This document shows positions 1 through 10,146 of a stretch of 64,000 nucleotides of DNA, in pieces; positions within the stretch are counted from its first letter, which is position 1; each line of letters starts with the position of its first letter. The notes under the pieces were generated by a model. It did not search any database. It was not told the DNA's origin and saw only the letters and a list, made by a program, of their open reading frames with translations. The DNA is from Celeribacter indicus (GTDB lineage Bacteria; Pseudomonadota; Alphaproteobacteria; Rhodobacterales; Rhodobacteraceae). Where the stretch lies: positions 4,030,001 to 4,094,000 of the forward strand of contig NZ_CP004393.1 in assembly GCF_000819565.1 (NCBI RefSeq). The letters run 5' to 3'. The position numbers and the translations under genes were made by a program.

Positions 1-226
1 TGTCGATCGCGGTGCTCGAGCTGGTGGCCGTGAACGCTCCGAGGGTGGTCTGGTCGCTTTCCACCTGCTCCAGGCCGGTCGGTGCGACGGAAACGCTGCT
101 CAGGGCATCGGTCGCAATCGTGGTCTGGACGTCGGCGTCCCAGTTCCAGGTGATGGTATCGAAGGCCACGGCCGGCACGGCAGCCATGATCGCGATTGCG
201 GAAGCGGCGAGATGATGCAGTTTCAT
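1..226 (-). CDS. Secreted protein of unknown function, 3' end outside window
   Basis: The first 75 residues are visible. They begin MKLHHLAASAIAIMAAV, a classical signal peptide likely cut after AVA, followed by a Thr/Ser/Ala-rich mature part starting FDTITWNWDADVQTT. The start ATG follows an AGGAGGACT ribosome site. It lies 18 bases behind the stop of the HfaB gene on the same strand, so the two are probably co-transcribed. In Caulobacter the gene after hfaB is hfaD, an outer-membrane holdfast anchor, but I do not recognise HfaD in this short piece. A secreted partner or cargo of the HfaB/CsgG channel is the reasonable inference. The rest of the gene is cut off by the window edge. Confidence 0.7.
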   Translation of the reverse strand, partial: MKLHHLAASAIAIMAAVPAVAFDTITWNWDADVQTTIATDALSSVSVAPTGLEQVESDQTTLGAFTATSSSTAID

Positions 227-244
227 GGGATAGTCCTCCTCAGG

Positions 245-1096
245 TCAGGTTTGCGTTTCGTCTGGTTGTCGGGGATACTCCCCGCCCGGCGTGCAGCCTT
301 CGGTCCGTTGTGCTGGCAGGCCGAGCCCTTCGGTGAGGATCTGGTAGACGGCCAGTTCCACCACCGATCGCACTCCGAGTTGCAACGGCTCGTTGCGGAT
401 GTTCCCGGAGTCGAATTCCACGAAGCGGTCGTCGAAGAAGCGGAAGATACCCGCCTCGTGTTCGATGCCCACGATCTGCTTTTGCAGGCTCGTGACATAG
501 ACGGTCCCGAAGCTCTGCATGTCGACGAGTCTCAGATCGAGCCCGACATTGATCACCGCCGCCCGACGTCCGCCGCCGATACCGGCGATATGAAGACGCT
601 CGCCGCCGGAGTGGATGTTGTAGTTGAGCTCGGTCAGCGCACCGAGCACCACGAAATGCGCGGGTGCAACGTTCACGACACCAGCCGGCCGCTTGATCAG
701 ATTCTGCGCGACAAGCTGCTGTTCGGCCAGCGCCACCCTCGGATCGAGCCGCTCGGCAAGGTTCACCTGCCGCGTCTTGAACAGCGCGCTGATGACCATC
801 TCGGACACGCCCTGCGTCAGTTCGGTGCTGTCGTTCAGGCTGTCGTAGGCCCTTTTGCCGGTCTTGTCGGAGACCTGACCGACGGCAAAGGTCGGCCTGT
901 TCTGGCTCGGGCTGGCCGCAAGGGCGAACAGGCAGGCCGTATAGGGTGTCGCATTGTCAGTGACCGGCGGGCCCAGCAACGGGACGATCCTGTCGGTGGT
1001 GTCGATCGCCGGTGAGCATGCGCTCAGTCCCATCCCCCCCGCCAGCACGGCCGCCAGCAGAGCCCGGCTCCGCGGTGTCTTCTGAAGCTGTTTCAT
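245..1096 (-). CDS. hfaB: HfaB/CsgG-family outer-membrane secretion lipoprotein
   Basis: This 283-residue protein belongs to the HfaB/CsgG family, lipoproteins that form outer-membrane channels for curli or anchor the holdfast adhesin. A lipoprotein signal is visible, with hydrophobic residues 11-25 and lipobox LSAC (Cys27). The body carries the CsgG-like stretch around 'FAVGQVSDKTGKR' and 'QGVSEMVISAL', a beta/alpha secretion domain. I chose the ATG at 1096 because GGGAGG lies just upstream and because the longer reading would put extra residues ahead of the signal peptide. The downstream secreted protein is probably a partner. Family assignment is firm; whether it serves holdfast or a curli-like fibre is open. 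Confidence 0.85.
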   Translation of the reverse strand: MKQLQKTPRSRALLAAVLAGGMGLSACSPAIDTTDRIVPLLGPPVTDNATPYTACLFALAASPSQNRPTFAVGQVSDKTGKRAYDSLNDSTELTQGVSEMVISALFKTRQVNLAERLDPRVALAEQQLVAQNLIKRPAGVVNVAPAHFVVLGALTELNYNIHSGGERLHIAGIGGGRRAAVINVGLDLRLVDMQSFGTVYVTSLQKQIVGIEHEAGIFRFFDDRFVEFDSGNIRNEPLQLGVRSVVELAVYQILTEGLGLPAQRTEGCTPGGEYPRQPDETQT

Positions 1097-1485
1097 CGTT
1101 GCCTCCCTTGTCTTCCCACGAGAGACAGCATCCGACATGCAGCGCCGGCAGGATATCATGCAGCGGAGTAGCAGAGAGGGCGAAAAGGGTAGGATGGCTC
1201 CTCCTGCGAGCGCTTTCCCTATGCGGAAGGATAGCCGGAGATCGGCGCCTCATCCCGGACGACTGCTCCCCGAGCGTGCCTTCGGCGTTCATTTCAGGTA
1301 CGCCGAAGGCAGTGCGGTCCGCTCGGCAGAGCTGGCATGTTTCTCAGGCTCGATAATATGGGGTGTACGTCCATACGGGCCGTTATCGAGCCCCAGCAGA
1401 GCGAGCCAGAATCTCCAAGTCCGCGCCAGTTGAACGGTCGCGCAGACAACGGCAGTCGCAGGTGCAACTTCGGCTCAAACGGAAA
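1097..1485. other. Gene-free stretch with a perfect 12-bp hairpin
   Basis: No convincing gene lies here. It holds the upstream region of hfaB and the sequence downstream of the LysR gene. TGCCTTCGGCGT (1277-1288) and ACGCCGAAGGCA (1300-1311) form a perfect 12-bp inverted repeat with an 11-base loop. No T-run follows on either side, so it is either a factor-dependent terminator of the LysR transcript or a protein-binding site. Confidence 0.6.
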
Positions 1486-2394
1486 TCACACCGGCGCAAA
1501 GAGCTTCCCCGCCTCCGCCAGAAATGCGTCGAGCATGGGGGTGCGTGCGCCGCGATGAGGCAGTACGAGACCGATCCCGTGTTCAGCCCCCGTCACCTCC
1601 ATCGGCACCGTGACCACTCCCTCCCCGCCGGCAAGGAAGCGCGTGATCGTGCCCGGCAGGACCGTCACGCAGCCACCGGATGCGACGCTCGCCACGAGGG
1701 CGATGATCGAATTCGTTTCGATCGTCGTGGCCGGGGTCACCCCGTGGTCCGCAAAGATCTGGTTGAGGATACGCCGGTTCTGCATGTCGGGCGTCAGGAG
1801 CGCCAGCGGGCGGCCGGCCAGTTCGCCCCACCCGACACATGCGCGCCGTGCCAGATCGCTCGTGTCCGCACAGACCAGCACGTAGCGCTCCTCTCCCAAC
1901 CGCAGTGTGTCGACCCGCCCCAGAGGCTCGTTATCGAGATAGGTGATCCCCGCATCCGCGTCGAAACTTTCGAGCTGGTGCAGGATCTCCCGCGAACTGC
2001 GCGACAGGATGGTGAAATGCACCTTCGGATGCAGAGCGCTGAACGAGGTGGCGAGCTCCGCCGCCCAGGTCAGGGCGGTCGGGATCACGGCCAGGCGCAT
2101 TTCCCCTGCCAGACCGTGCCGCCCGGAGCGCATCTCCTCGCGAAGCTGCCGGGTGTTGCCGACGATCCGCTGCGCCCAGACCAGGGCTGTCTGTCCCTCC
2201 GGCGTCAGCCCGCCAAAGCGCGAGCCGCGATAGACGAGCTGCACGCCCAGCTGTTCCTCGAGCTGCTTGATCCCCGCGGAAAGCGTCGGCTGGGAGATGT
2301 TGAGCCGTTCGGCTGCGCGCCCGAAATGCGCCTCGCGCGACAGGGCGATGAACATGTCCAGTTTGTCGATCATGATCGGAAACGAGACAGGCAT
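1486..2394 (-). CDS. LysR-family transcriptional regulator
   Basis: This is a typical 302-residue LysR regulator. The N-terminal winged helix-turn-helix is clear (AHFGRAAERLNISQPTLSAG, about residues 23-42) and is followed by the linker helix and two-lobed effector domain. It lies 35 bases behind the MFS transporter gene on the same strand, so it may be co-transcribed with and control that gene. The ATG at 2394 has no good ribosome site and sits against a hairpin; the ATG seven codons in (2373, MIDKLDMF) fits the usual LysR start better. The effector is unknown; an organic acid matching the transporter is likely. Confidence 0.88.
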   Translation of the reverse strand: MPVSFPIMIDKLDMFIALSREAHFGRAAERLNISQPTLSAGIKQLEEQLGVQLVYRGSRFGGLTPEGQTALVWAQRIVGNTRQLREEMRSGRHGLAGEMRLAVIPTALTWAAELATSFSALHPKVHFTILSRSSREILHQLESFDADAGITYLDNEPLGRVDTLRLGEERYVLVCADTSDLARRACVGWGELAGRPLALLTPDMQNRRILNQIFADHGVTPATTIETNSIIALVASVASGGCVTVLPGTITRFLAGGEGVVTVPMEVTGAEHGIGLVLPHRGARTPMLDAFLAEAGKLFAPV

Positions 2395-2395
2395 C

Positions 2396-2419
2396 CGGGG
2401 CGTCCCGAGGAACGCCCCG
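2396..2419. repeat. 8-bp hairpin between MFS stop and LysR start
   Basis: CGGGGCGT (2396-2403) pairs with ACGCCCCG (2412-2419) over an 8-base loop. It fills the space between the MFS stop and the first LysR ATG. There is no U-tract. It could lower regulator expression relative to the transporter. Confidence 0.5.
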
Positions 2420-2429
2420 AGGCACTGGC

Positions 2430-4151
2430 TTACTCCACCGGCACGGCCTGAAGATCAGGCTCGTCGTGATGGTGATGCTCTTTCACCGGACGCATGAAGA
2501 GGTTGGCGAAGAACGCCACCACCAGCAGCGCCGCCATGCAATACATCGTGGTATTGTAGAGGCTGGGCGTCGGGTCGACCGTCCCGGCCGGCGCGATCTC
2601 CATCAGCTTGGCGATGGTCACCGTGTTGGCCGCGACGAGCTGGTCGAGCTGCGTCAGCGGCGCACCGAATGTCGCCGCGAAGGTGTCCGGATCGACCCTG
2701 CTTGCCAGATCGCTGATCGCGCTCGTCACCGACATCTGCCGCAGCGAGGTGATCGCCAGAGGCCCGAGCACGCCGGCCGTGGACCATGCGGTCAGCAGCC
2801 GTCCGTGGATGCCGCCGACATGCATGGTGCCGAACATGTCGGCCAGATAGGCCGGAATGGTCGCGAACCCGCCGCCATACATCGAGAAGATGATCATCGT
2901 CGCGGCATAGAAGCCGATCAGGTAGATCATCGCCGGGTTGGTGGCCACGGCCGTGGCAAAATAGGGGATCGACAGATAAAGCGCCGTCCCCAGGACGAAG
3001 AAGATCATGTAGGTCGCCTTGCGCCCGATATAGTCGGAGGTCGAGGCCCAGAAGAACCTCCCCACCATGTTGAAGACGGAGATCATCAGCACATAGGTCG
3101 AGGCGAAGCCGGCGGTGACGACCAGCGGCATCACCGTGCCGAAGATCTCGCTCATCATCGTCTTGGCCACGCCGATCACGCCGATCCCGGCGGTCACGTT
3201 GAAACAGAGCATGATCCAGAGCTGCCAGAATTGCGGCGTCTTCAGCGCCTGGTCGATATGCACGTTGTTGCGGGAGACCATGCCCGAAGCGACGGGTTTC
3301 GGTTCCCAGCCCTCGGGTTTCCAGCCTTCGGCCGGGACGCGGTACTGGAACGACGCGATGAGCATCACCACGAAATAGACGATGCCGAGCGTCAGGAAGG
3401 TCTGTGCCGCGCCGGTATTGCCGGAGCCGACGACATAGACACCGGCCTCTCCGCCGAAACTCGCGGCCTGTGCCGCGGTCGCGACGACGACCTCGATCTG
3501 TCCCTGTGCGGTCTGGGCAAAGACCCGGCCGTTCTCGACGATGGTCTCCACCGTGCCCTGTGCCCCGAGATACTCCGGCGCCCTCTGGAACATCTCGAGC
3601 AGCCAGCCCTTGACCGGGGCTGCGATCATCGCGCCGCCCCCGAAGCCCATGATCGCCATGCCCGTGGCCATGCCGCGCCGGTCCGGGAACCACCGGATCA
3701 GGGTCGACACGGGCGAAACATAGCCGAGGCCGAGACCGCAGCCCCCCAGCACGCCATAGCCCAGATAGATCAGCCAGAGCTGATGGCTGGTGATGCCGAA
3801 AGAGCCGATGATGAACCCGCCGCCCCAGCAGAAGGCGGCGACGACACCGACCATGCGGGGTCCGACCTCTTCGAGCCACTTGCCGGCGAAGGCGGCGGAC
3901 AGGCCGAGAAAGACGATGGCCACCGAAAAGATCCAGACGACGGAGCTGAGGCTCCAGTCCTCGGCGCTCGAGGCCACGACGCCGAGTTCGCGGGTCAGCG
4001 CCGGGTTGAAGACCGACCAGGCATAGACTGAACCGATACAGAGGTGGATGGCGATGGATGCCGGCGGAACGCGCCAGCGGTTGTAACCGGGTTCGGCGAC
4101 GATGTGGCTCTTGTGCAGAAACCCCAGCGCACCTCCAGATGCGTTGCTCAT
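2430..4151 (-). CDS. OFA-type major facilitator transporter, long form
   Basis: This 573-residue membrane protein is an MFS transporter of the oxalate/formate antiporter (OFA) group. The N-terminal half shows 'CIGSVYAWSVFNPAL' and the loop 'RWFPDRRGMATGMAI', both typical of OFA proteins, and about twelve membrane segments can be traced. It is much longer than the usual 400-450 residues because a hydrophilic insert of about 60 residues (190-249) interrupts the chain in the middle of the protein. The C-terminus has a histidine run (EHHHHDEP). GGGAGG precedes the ATG. The neighbouring kinase/regulator pair and LysR suggest control by an organic acid. The substrate cannot be told from sequence. 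Confidence 0.85.
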   Translation of the reverse strand: MSNASGGALGFLHKSHIVAEPGYNRWRVPPASIAIHLCIGSVYAWSVFNPALTRELGVVASSAEDWSLSSVVWIFSVAIVFLGLSAAFAGKWLEEVGPRMVGVVAAFCWGGGFIIGSFGITSHQLWLIYLGYGVLGGCGLGLGYVSPVSTLIRWFPDRRGMATGMAIMGFGGGAMIAAPVKGWLLEMFQRAPEYLGAQGTVETIVENGRVFAQTAQGQIEVVVATAAQAASFGGEAGVYVVGSGNTGAAQTFLTLGIVYFVVMLIASFQYRVPAEGWKPEGWEPKPVASGMVSRNNVHIDQALKTPQFWQLWIMLCFNVTAGIGVIGVAKTMMSEIFGTVMPLVVTAGFASTYVLMISVFNMVGRFFWASTSDYIGRKATYMIFFVLGTALYLSIPYFATAVATNPAMIYLIGFYAATMIIFSMYGGGFATIPAYLADMFGTMHVGGIHGRLLTAWSTAGVLGPLAITSLRQMSVTSAISDLASRVDPDTFAATFGAPLTQLDQLVAANTVTIAKLMEIAPAGTVDPTPSLYNTTMYCMAALLVVAFFANLFMRPVKEHHHHDEPDLQAVPVE

Positions 4152-4398
4152 GAGTTATCCTCCCTTGTCTGCTGGGGCGCCGCGACCTCCTCTCGCGACG
4201 CGACCGAGCGGCATGCGAGCGCATGCACAGATCAGAGGGGACCGGGGGAGGCTTGATAAGTCAAGATTTATATTTATATAAAACAAATAGTTAAGATGAA
4301 ATCCTGTCCCCCGGATCTCCCCGCCACGCAGGCGAATTGAGACATTCTGTCATCCTCCGGGCGGAATGGCCGGCGCATTCTGTCCCATTCTGTCCGGA
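4152..4398 (-). promoter_or_regulatory. MFS promoter region with three phased ATTCTGTC repeats
   Basis: Between the kinase stop and the MFS start, ATTCTGTC occurs three times in the same orientation at 4344-4351, 4377-4384 and 4387-4394. The offsets are 33 and 10 bases, near whole helical turns, so a bound regulator would sit on one face of the DNA. An AT-rich segment (4261-4300) reads TTGTTT...TATAAAT toward the MFS gene and could be a -35/-10 pair. GCATGC occurs at 4211 and 4221. I found no convincing sigma54 -24/-12 element. Confidence 0.5.
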
Positions 4399-6366
4399 TC
4401 AATGCGGTGCAGCAACGGGAAGAAAAATGTCGAACCGGCTCCCCTCTCCGGGCCGGGACTGCACCGTGATCCGGCCTCCGGCCCGACTCACGAGTTGTTG
4501 ACTGATGGACAGGCCGAGCCCGGTGCCCTGCGCCTGCTTCGTGGTGAAGAACGGATCGAAGATGCGCGGCAGAACATCGGTGGCAATTCCCGTTCCCGTG
4601 TCGGAAATGGTGATCCTGACACCGTCGGCGGCATCTTTCGTCGCGACGCTCAGGACCCCGCCCTGCGGCATGGCGTGAACCGCGTTGAGGATCAAGTTGA
4701 CCACAACCTGCTGAAGTTCGGTGCGCGACATCAGGACCCGTGCCAGCCCCGCCAGCCGCTCCTGCGTCACGAGACCCGCGCTGTCGATCTGGTGCCGGGT
4801 GAGAACGAGGCAATCGGCAACGACCTCGGCGGGCAGGATCTGGTTGGCGGTGCCGGAATACTCCTCCGGCCGGGCGAATTGCAGCAGTTTGGAGACGATC
4901 ACGCCGATGCGGTAGACCTGATCGTCGATCAGGCGGAACTCCTCGGACACCTTGTCGCCCTCTGCCCCCAGCCGATGACGCGCAAGCTCCAGATTGCCCT
5001 GGATCACCGCAACGGGATTGTTGATCTCATGGGCAACCGAGGCCGTGATCTCGCCCACGGCAGCGAGCTTTTCCGACATGATCAGGCGCTCGGTGGTGCG
5101 CTCGAGCTGGCGGTTGGCGGCGCGCAGATCGGCGGTGCGCTCCTCGACCTTGGCCTCGAGGCTTTCCGCCCAGTCCCGCAATTCCCGGTCCCGCGCCTGA
5201 AGCCTGTCGAGCAGGTCGTCGAGATGGGCGGCCACCTGCGCGATCTCCCCCTGACCGCGTCCTGCCGCGTTGCGCGCGGTCAGATCCCCGGCCTCGACCT
5301 GGGCGATCGTGCGGGTCATCGCCTCGAGCGGGCGAAAGACGTGGCGCGCCCAGCGCAGGAACACCGGTACGGACAGAAGGGTGATGAGCAGGAATGCCGC
5401 CGACAGCATCAGCACGGAGGTGATTTTGGCCTGTCGGAACGGCGCCTCGAGAAACCCGACGTAGAGCATCCCCACCCGGTCGCCCCGGCTGTCGAGGATC
5501 GGCTCATAGGCGGAGATATACCAGTCGTTGACCACGAAGGCGCGGTCGAGCCAGATCCGGCCTTCATCGAGCACCTGTGCCCGCACCTCCGCCGATACCC
5601 GCGTGCCCAGTGCCCGCACATTTTCGAAAAGCCGCACGTTGGTCGAGATCCGGACGTCGTCAAGAAACAGCGTGGCGGTGCCCTGGCTGCCCGCCGGGAG
5701 GCTCTGTTCGCGATAGACCAGCGCGTTGATCGTGTCGATGAACTCGAGGTTGCGATTGAGGAGCAAGCCGCCGACAAGAGCGCCCCGCGTTCCGCCGGGT
5801 AGCGTGACCGGCGCGGCGGAATGGATGACCATGCCCCGGCTTTCGGCATTCCGGTCGGTCGGCACGGCGGCGCGCGTCGGCACCAGCGGAATCTCGGCCT
5901 GCGCGGTCAGTCCGGGCGCCAGCGCCTCGAGCTCCGCGTGATCGAAGATATCCACCGCACTGTGCCATCGCCCCGCCATCGCGGCGCCGATCACCGGCCA
6001 GTCGTCTGCACCGAAACCCGCCTGTGTTCCGCCTTCGGGCAACAGGTAGAGGAAATCCAGCCCCAGCCGGGCCTGCGTTGCCGCAAGGAACGCACCGGCC
6101 TCTCCCCGGTCGAGCGCGTCGCGGAACGGCACGGAGCCCGCCACCGCGTCGAGCCGCTCACCGGACATTTCCACGAGCCGCCCGAGATACTGGTCCGCGA
6201 TGGTCAGATCACCGGTCACCTTGTTGACCAGGAGATCGTCGAGTTTGCCCGACCAGCGCCACATGGTCCCGCCCAGCATCAGCGGCAGCAGGACCAGCAT
6301 CGGCAACAGCGCGATCACCAGCAATCGCACCCGGACGGACGACATGATCCGCGAGAGGCGCGACAC
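4399..6366 (-). CDS. Membrane sensor histidine kinase (DctB-like layout)
   Basis: This 655-residue protein has a transmembrane helix at 13-36, a periplasmic sensor region to about 315, a second helix at 316-338, a HAMP-like segment, a coiled linker (390-425), a dimerisation domain with H-box SVAHEINNPVAVIQGN (phospho-His446) and a C-terminal ATPase domain with DTGTGIA, FDPFFTTK and GTGLGLSIS. The His-Glu-Ile-Asn-Asn box is that of NtrB/DctB-type kinases. A GTG start at 6366 lies 3 bases after the regulator stop, with an ATG seven codons later as alternative. Together with the response regulator it forms a two-component system whose likely target is the MFS gene next to it. Confidence 0.9.
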   Translation of the reverse strand: MSRLSRIMSSVRVRLLVIALLPMLVLLPLMLGGTMWRWSGKLDDLLVNKVTGDLTIADQYLGRLVEMSGERLDAVAGSVPFRDALDRGEAGAFLAATQARLGLDFLYLLPEGGTQAGFGADDWPVIGAAMAGRWHSAVDIFDHAELEALAPGLTAQAEIPLVPTRAAVPTDRNAESRGMVIHSAAPVTLPGGTRGALVGGLLLNRNLEFIDTINALVYREQSLPAGSQGTATLFLDDVRISTNVRLFENVRALGTRVSAEVRAQVLDEGRIWLDRAFVVNDWYISAYEPILDSRGDRVGMLYVGFLEAPFRQAKITSVLMLSAAFLLITLLSVPVFLRWARHVFRPLEAMTRTIAQVEAGDLTARNAAGRGQGEIAQVAAHLDDLLDRLQARDRELRDWAESLEAKVEERTADLRAANRQLERTTERLIMSEKLAAVGEITASVAHEINNPVAVIQGNLELARHRLGAEGDKVSEEFRLIDDQVYRIGVIVSKLLQFARPEEYSGTANQILPAEVVADCLVLTRHQIDSAGLVTQERLAGLARVLMSRTELQQVVVNLILNAVHAMPQGGVLSVATKDAADGVRITISDTGTGIATDVLPRIFDPFFTTKQAQGTGLGLSISQQLVSRAGGRITVQSRPGEGSRFDIFLPVAAPH

Positions 6367-6369
6367 CGC

Positions 6370-7728
<1,359 letters not shown>

Positions 7729-8106
7729 CCGCTCCTCCCAGGCCAAATGTCCCAATTGCAGGTCGCATCAAACTGCAAGATGCACCGCGAGGCAATGATA
7801 TCGGCCGGATCGGGCCATATCGTCGTCCTCGCCGACCCCGGTGTCCCCGGCGACCGACACCCCGCCTGCATTTCCCGGAAGCCACAGCGGGATTCCCTCT
7901 CTTGTGGTGTCCCGTCCGGAGAACGTCCTTTCCGGACTGTGATATCCAAGCGATCGTCCGAGAGATCTCAAAACGCTCATGCAGATATCAAAAACCCATT
8001 GCGACAACTCGGAAAGCATGGTCATCTCATTTTTGATACAACCTGTAGGCCATCCTCGCGGACAGACCGCGCGAGCAAACCGGCGGAATTTCAGACGAGG
8101 CGCACT
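7729..8106. promoter_or_regulatory. Divergent intergenic region with TATCAAAAA/TTTTTGATA inverted repeat
   Basis: This 378-base region separates the two-component operon (leftward) from the XRE regulator (rightward). TATCAAAAA at 7986-7994 and TTTTTGATA at 8030-8038 form a perfect 9-bp inverted repeat 35 bases apart, upstream of the XRE gene. This could be an autoregulatory operator. No gene is seen here. Confidence 0.45.
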
Positions 8107-8988
8107 GTGGAAGAGACGGAACTCAATTTCAGGGAGATCGGGGCGCGCCTCAAGGCGCATCGTCTCGGACGCAGCCTGTCCCCCGAAGAGCTTGCCTCCA
8201 GGCTGAATATATCCCGTGCCGCACTGTATCGCGCGGAAAAGGGTGAAATCACCAAGATCGACATGCTCTCGGCGATCTCCAACGAGCTTCAGGTGTCCCT
8301 TCCGAGCCTGCTCGGAGTCGGCATCGAATATGTGGACAATGCCCTGAGCTTCTTCGAACGCATGCGCCAGATCGAGGAAGACTGCGATCAGATTATCGGC
8401 CTGTTCAGCCCGATCTCCTATCTGGTGACAACCGACCAATACGACGTTGTCCTCAAGGACGTGCTGAGCGAGTCCAGTGCGGCTGACGAACGTCAGGATA
8501 TCGACAAAATACTGGAAATACTCAGAGAAAGGAAACGGCGCTTCGCCCGGCGGCGCCCCCTTCTCGCGTCGATCATTTCCGATGCGGACATCAGGAAATT
8601 CCTCCGCGAAGGGCTCGAAGGCAATACGCAGCTTGCGCCGGGCCTCCGCGAGGAGCGCCGCAAGATGGCCTGTCACGAAGTGCAGCATATCGTCGACATG
8701 CTGCGCTCTCCTGACATCGGAGTGCAGATCGGCGTTGCACGGGAACCGATCCCGTCGACGTCGTTTCAGATCATGCGACAGGCCGGACGCTCGACCCTGA
8801 CGATCAGCCCGTTTCGCCTTGGACATAACCCGAATACTCGTGTAGGTGTCGGCCTCATCACATCCGCCCCCGAAGCCCTCGATCTGCACGAAAGCATCGC
8901 CGAACGCCTCTGGAAGACTGCACTCAAGGGGCGCGAAGCTGCGGAACATGTGGAAGGGCTCATGGCCTCTGAGGGCGTCAAAGACTGA
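8107..8988 (+). CDS. XRE-family regulator next to a TRAP operon
   Basis: This 293-residue protein begins with a Cro/C1-type helix-turn-helix (residues about 9-65, with LSPEELASRLNISRAALYRA), followed by a roughly 220-residue C-terminal domain that I do not recognise by name. A GTG start at 8107 is chosen because the HTH begins shortly after it and the reading frame upstream runs antisense to the regulator/kinase genes. It is transcribed toward the dctPQM and pyrimidine genes and lies 140 bases upstream of dctP, so it is the natural candidate for controlling them. The C-terminal part would be the ligand sensor. Confidence 0.8.
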   Translation: MEETELNFREIGARLKAHRLGRSLSPEELASRLNISRAALYRAEKGEITKIDMLSAISNELQVSLPSLLGVGIEYVDNALSFFERMRQIEEDCDQIIGLFSPISYLVTTDQYDVVLKDVLSESSAADERQDIDKILEILRERKRRFARRRPLLASIISDADIRKFLREGLEGNTQLAPGLREERRKMACHEVQHIVDMLRSPDIGVQIGVAREPIPSTSFQIMRQAGRSTLTISPFRLGHNPNTRVGVGLITSAPEALDLHESIAERLWKTALKGREAAEHVEGLMASEGVKD

Positions 8989-9031
8989 TATTTTCGCCTA
9001 AAATTTCATCATTAAATTATATCCTCTGGTC

Positions 9032-9043
9032 AAAATCGATTTT
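9032..9043. promoter_or_regulatory. AAAATCGATTTT palindrome upstream of dctP
   Basis: A perfect 12-bp palindrome lies in the AT-rich 140-base gap between the XRE gene and dctP. Outside it, CTAAAATTT (8999-9007) and ATTTTTTAG (9050-9058) are roughly inverted. The position fits an operator for the XRE protein or an A/T-rich promoter element. Confidence 0.4.
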
Positions 9044-9128
9044 CGTCTCATTTTTTAGACTTTCCTGTTGATCTCCCCTCCGCTTTTTGGAGTCTATGGC
9101 CTCATAACCTGACAACCGGGAGCGTTTC

Positions 9129-10136
9129 ATGTCTCAACCCAAATCCCTTTTCCCAGCCGTCCTGCTCGCAGGACTGGCACTCGCCAGCCCCGCGCTTGCG
9201 CAGGACTATGTGGCCCGCATCGGCCATCTCGAAAGCACACAGCAAAGTCGCCACGTCCTTCTTGAAAAAGTGGCCCAGCTTGTCTCCGAGCGCACGGATG
9301 GCGATGTGGAGTTCCAGATCTTCCCCCAGGGCCAACTCGGCAACCAGCGCCAGATGAATGAGGGTGTGCAGCTTGGGACGCTGGAGGCCACCGTCGCGCC
9401 GGCGGCGTTTCTCGGCGGGTTCAATCCGCTCGTGTCGATCCTCGACATCCCTTACCTGATCCCCGAAGACGCTGCGGCCGCCGCAGAATTGCGCGACGGA
9501 CCCTTCGGACAGGCGCTGCTCGACAGTTTCTCCGACAAGGGCATGGTCGCAATCGATCTGTGGCCCAACGGCAAGAAACAGTTCACCTCGAATGAACCGC
9601 TCGACACGCTCGAGGATTTCGCGGGCCAGAAATTCCGCGTCATGGACAGCGCGATCCTGATCGAACAGTTCAACGCCCTTGGGGCCTCCGCCATTGCCCT
9701 GCCCTTCGGCGAGCTTTACACCTCGCTTCAGACCGGCGTCGTGGATGGCGAGGAAAACCCGCTCGACACGATCACGGCGATGAAATTCTACGAGGTCCAA
9801 AAGAACCTCGTCGTCTCCGATCATGGCGCGATGGAAGATGTGGTCCTCTTCAACCCGATGTTCTGGGAGAGCCTGCCGGAGAATTATCAGACCGTCATCA
9901 GGGACGCCTTTGCCGAAGTCATCCCGGAGCTGACCGAACACAAGGCCGCCGCCGTCGAAGCCGCGCTTGCGACCGTCAAGGAGGCGGGCACCAATGTCCG
10001 TGTCGCCGACGAAGACGAACGCGCCAGACTGCGCGACGTCACGTTCGGCCCGGCGTCCGATGCCTATGTCAAGAAAACCGGCGAGGCCGGTCAGCGCCTG
10101 CTCGACATCTACACCGAAGCCTATAACGCGCTTTGA
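9129..10136 (+). CDS. dctP: TRAP transporter solute-binding protein, DctP family
   Basis: This 335-residue periplasmic protein has a clear signal peptide (hydrophobic 8-23, cleavage after ALA at 24). DctP motifs are visible: QGQLGNQRQM, KFRVMDS with the conserved carboxylate-binding Arg170, and LQTGVVDGEENPLDTI. The conserved arginine means the ligand probably carries a carboxylate. It is the first gene of a set with dctQ, dctM, PyrK-, PyrD-, amidohydrolase- and PyrE-like genes, which points to orotate, dihydroorotate or a ureido acid as substrate. That substrate is inferred from context only. Confidence 0.93.
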   Translation: MSQPKSLFPAVLLAGLALASPALAQDYVARIGHLESTQQSRHVLLEKVAQLVSERTDGDVEFQIFPQGQLGNQRQMNEGVQLGTLEATVAPAAFLGGFNPLVSILDIPYLIPEDAAAAAELRDGPFGQALLDSFSDKGMVAIDLWPNGKKQFTSNEPLDTLEDFAGQKFRVMDSAILIEQFNALGASAIALPFGELYTSLQTGVVDGEENPLDTITAMKFYEVQKNLVVSDHGAMEDVVLFNPMFWESLPENYQTVIRDAFAEVIPELTEHKAAAVEAALATVKEAGTNVRVADEDERARLRDVTFGPASDAYVKKTGEAGQRLLDIYTEAYNAL

Positions 10137-10146
10137 GACACTCGAC

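Noticed and set aside
2466..4031. 521-codon + strand frame opposite the MFS gene
   Set aside because: The His/Arg/Asp-rich composition is typical of the reverse complement of hydrophobic codons; no ribosome site.
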